The notes beneath the pieces are model-generated. The model was not told the origin of the DNA. It saw nothing but the letters and a program-made list of their open reading frames with translations, and did not search any database. A DNA stretch of 7,623 nucleotides from an uncultured Rhizobiaceae group bacterium (GTDB taxonomy: Bacteria > Pseudomonadota > Alphaproteobacteria > Rhizobiales > Rhizobiaceae), in the NCBI GenBank assembly GCA_938030645.1, contig CALHHQ010000075.1, positions 1-7,623 of the forward strand. Reading direction: 5' to 3'. Shown here one piece after another: positions 6,655 to 7,623 of this stretch; the first letter of the stretch is position 1, and each line of letters starts with the position of its first letter. The position numbers were made by a program, and so were the translations under genes.

Positions 6655-7623
6655 CTATTTCCCTTTTTTGCGTTCATCAGCAAACGCTTCCCGCCGCAGA
6701 CGCGCTACGTCGCGCATCCAGTGTTTGATAGGTCTTGCTGGCACCCCGCCCCAAATAGAACCTGGAGGCACATCGCCTGATACACCGCTCAAACCGGCAA
6801 TCTGGCAACCACTGCCAATTTTAATATGCCCATTGATAGCAGCTTGACCACCCAATACGACATAGTCTCCCAGTTCCGCGCTTCCAGCAATTCCTGTTTG
6901 ACCAACGATAACACAATGACTGCCAATCACGACGTTGTGGCCAATCATCACGAGATTATCAATTTTTGAACCTTGGCCGATAATCGTGTCACGGTTGGAC
7001 CCTCTGTCCACGCATGAGTTTGAACCAATTTCAACCTGATCCTGAATTACGACACGCCCGATTTGAGGCACTTTTAGATGGCCCCCCGCACCCATCGCGA
7101 AGCCAAAGCCGTCGCCACCGATGCGAACACCAGAGTGAATGATAACGTCATCACCTATGACGGAATGAACAACTGAAGCACCGGCAGAAATAGACGTATT
7201 GCGTCCAATTTGGACCGAAGCGCCAATAACCGCGTTCGGGCCAACATAAGAACCTGCACCGATCACGGCTCCGGCACCAACGACGGCTCCCGGTTCAATT
7301 GTTACATTATCTTCGAAAGTAGCTGTCGGATGCAAAAATGCATTCTGCGACACGCCTTCTCCGACCAATGGTTGAGGACGCATAGCTTTAGGAAATAGAG
7401 CGGCCGCAGCACGCGCAAATGTTTTATAGGGTTGATCGGCAACCAAGGCGCATACAGATTTCGGGACTGCCTCAACATAGCGCTTGCTGCAAATAACCGC
7501 CGCAGCTTCTGTTTCTTTCAGGGCAGAAATATATTTAGGATTGTCGAGAAACGTTATACTGCCAATCGTTGCAGCCTCGATGGGAGCGACTGACGAGATC
7601 TCACACTGCAGATCATCGCCATC
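6655..7623 (-). CDS. lpxD: UDP-3-O-(3-hydroxyacyl)glucosamine N-acyltransferase LpxD, 5'-partial
   Basis: Adds the N-linked 3-hydroxyacyl chain to UDP-3-O-acylglucosamine, the third step of lipid A synthesis. The frame stays open to the window edge: 322 residues are visible and, by comparison with E. coli LpxD, about 20-30 N-terminal residues are missing. The region 7447-7623 clearly encodes the family's N-terminal uridine-binding domain: GSITFLDNPKY (visible residues 21-31) matches the ITF..NPKY motif. A TTG at 7446 therefore is an internal leucine and not the start. The beta-helix follows, with GGDGFGFA (170-177), PQIGRVVI, CVDRGSNRDT, IDNLVMIGHNVVIG and AINGHIKIG. H229 in IGHN corresponds to catalytic E. 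coli His239, and H266 in INGH to His276. A helical tail (RPIKHWMRDVARLRREAF) ends the protein. The TAG lies five bases before fabZ. Confidence 0.97.
   Translation of the reverse strand, partial: DGDDLQCEISSVAPIEAATIGSITFLDNPKYISALKETEAAAVICSKRYVEAVPKSVCALVADQPYKTFARAAAALFPKAMRPQPLVGEGVSQNAFLHPTATFEDNVTIEPGAVVGAGAVIGAGSYVGPNAVIGASVQIGRNTSISAGASVVHSVIGDDVIIHSGVRIGGDGFGFAMGAGGHLKVPQIGRVVIQDQVEIGSNSCVDRGSNRDTIIGQGSKIDNLVMIGHNVVIGSHCVIVGQTGIAGSAELGDYVVLGGQAAINGHIKIGSGCQIAGLSGVSGDVPPGSIWGGVPARPIKHWMRDVARLRREAFADERKKGK

Noticed and set aside
7444..7446. TTG at 7446 as the start of lpxD.
   Set aside because: The upstream in-frame translation contains the conserved N-terminal LpxD domain (ITF..NPKY), so this TTG is an internal leucine and the real start is beyond the window.

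Overview
The window looks like chromosome from an alphaproteobacterium, most likely of the order Hyphomicrobiales (Rhizobiales), with base composition that looks moderate by eye (not computed). Two things point there. One is the gene order lpxD-fabZ-lpxA-lpxI-lpxB, with LpxI rather than LpxH as the UDP-2,3-diacylglucosamine hydrolase. The other is a very large hendecad-repeat protein whose architecture and C-terminal domain resemble the Growth Pole Ring protein (GPR of Agrobacterium, RgsE of Sinorhizobium). No RNA gene, insertion sequence, CRISPR array or sign of recent transfer was seen, and no gene-free stretch exceeds about 50 bases.

Left part, plus strand (1-3288): the 3' part of one giant gene, open from the first base. 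The visible 1095 residues form four blocks: a proline-free array of 38 eleven-residue repeats broken by two seven-residue steps (19-1314); a long, less regular helical region; an Ala/Pro-rich linker (2539-2805); and a compact C-terminal domain ending at the stop. The visible part contains no cysteine.

Middle (3289-3336): a 48-base convergent intergenic region. It carries a hairpin flanked by A and T runs that can act as an intrinsic terminator for both strands.

Right part, minus strand (3337-7623): a tight lipid A operon transcribed right to left: lpxD (5' end outside the window), fabZ, lpxA, lpxI, lpxB. Junctions are a 5-base gap, an 11-base overlap, a 22-base gap and a 4-base ATGA overlap. 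LpxA, LpxD, LpxI and LpxB are four enzymes of the Raetz pathway from UDP-GlcNAc to the disaccharide 1-phosphate; the LpxC step between LpxA and LpxD is not encoded here. FabZ works on the same 3-hydroxyacyl-ACP pool that LpxA and LpxD use as acyl donors. All visible key residues are intact, so the operon looks functional and ordinary.

The least conventional content is the giant coiled-coil protein. The lpx operon is well understood.
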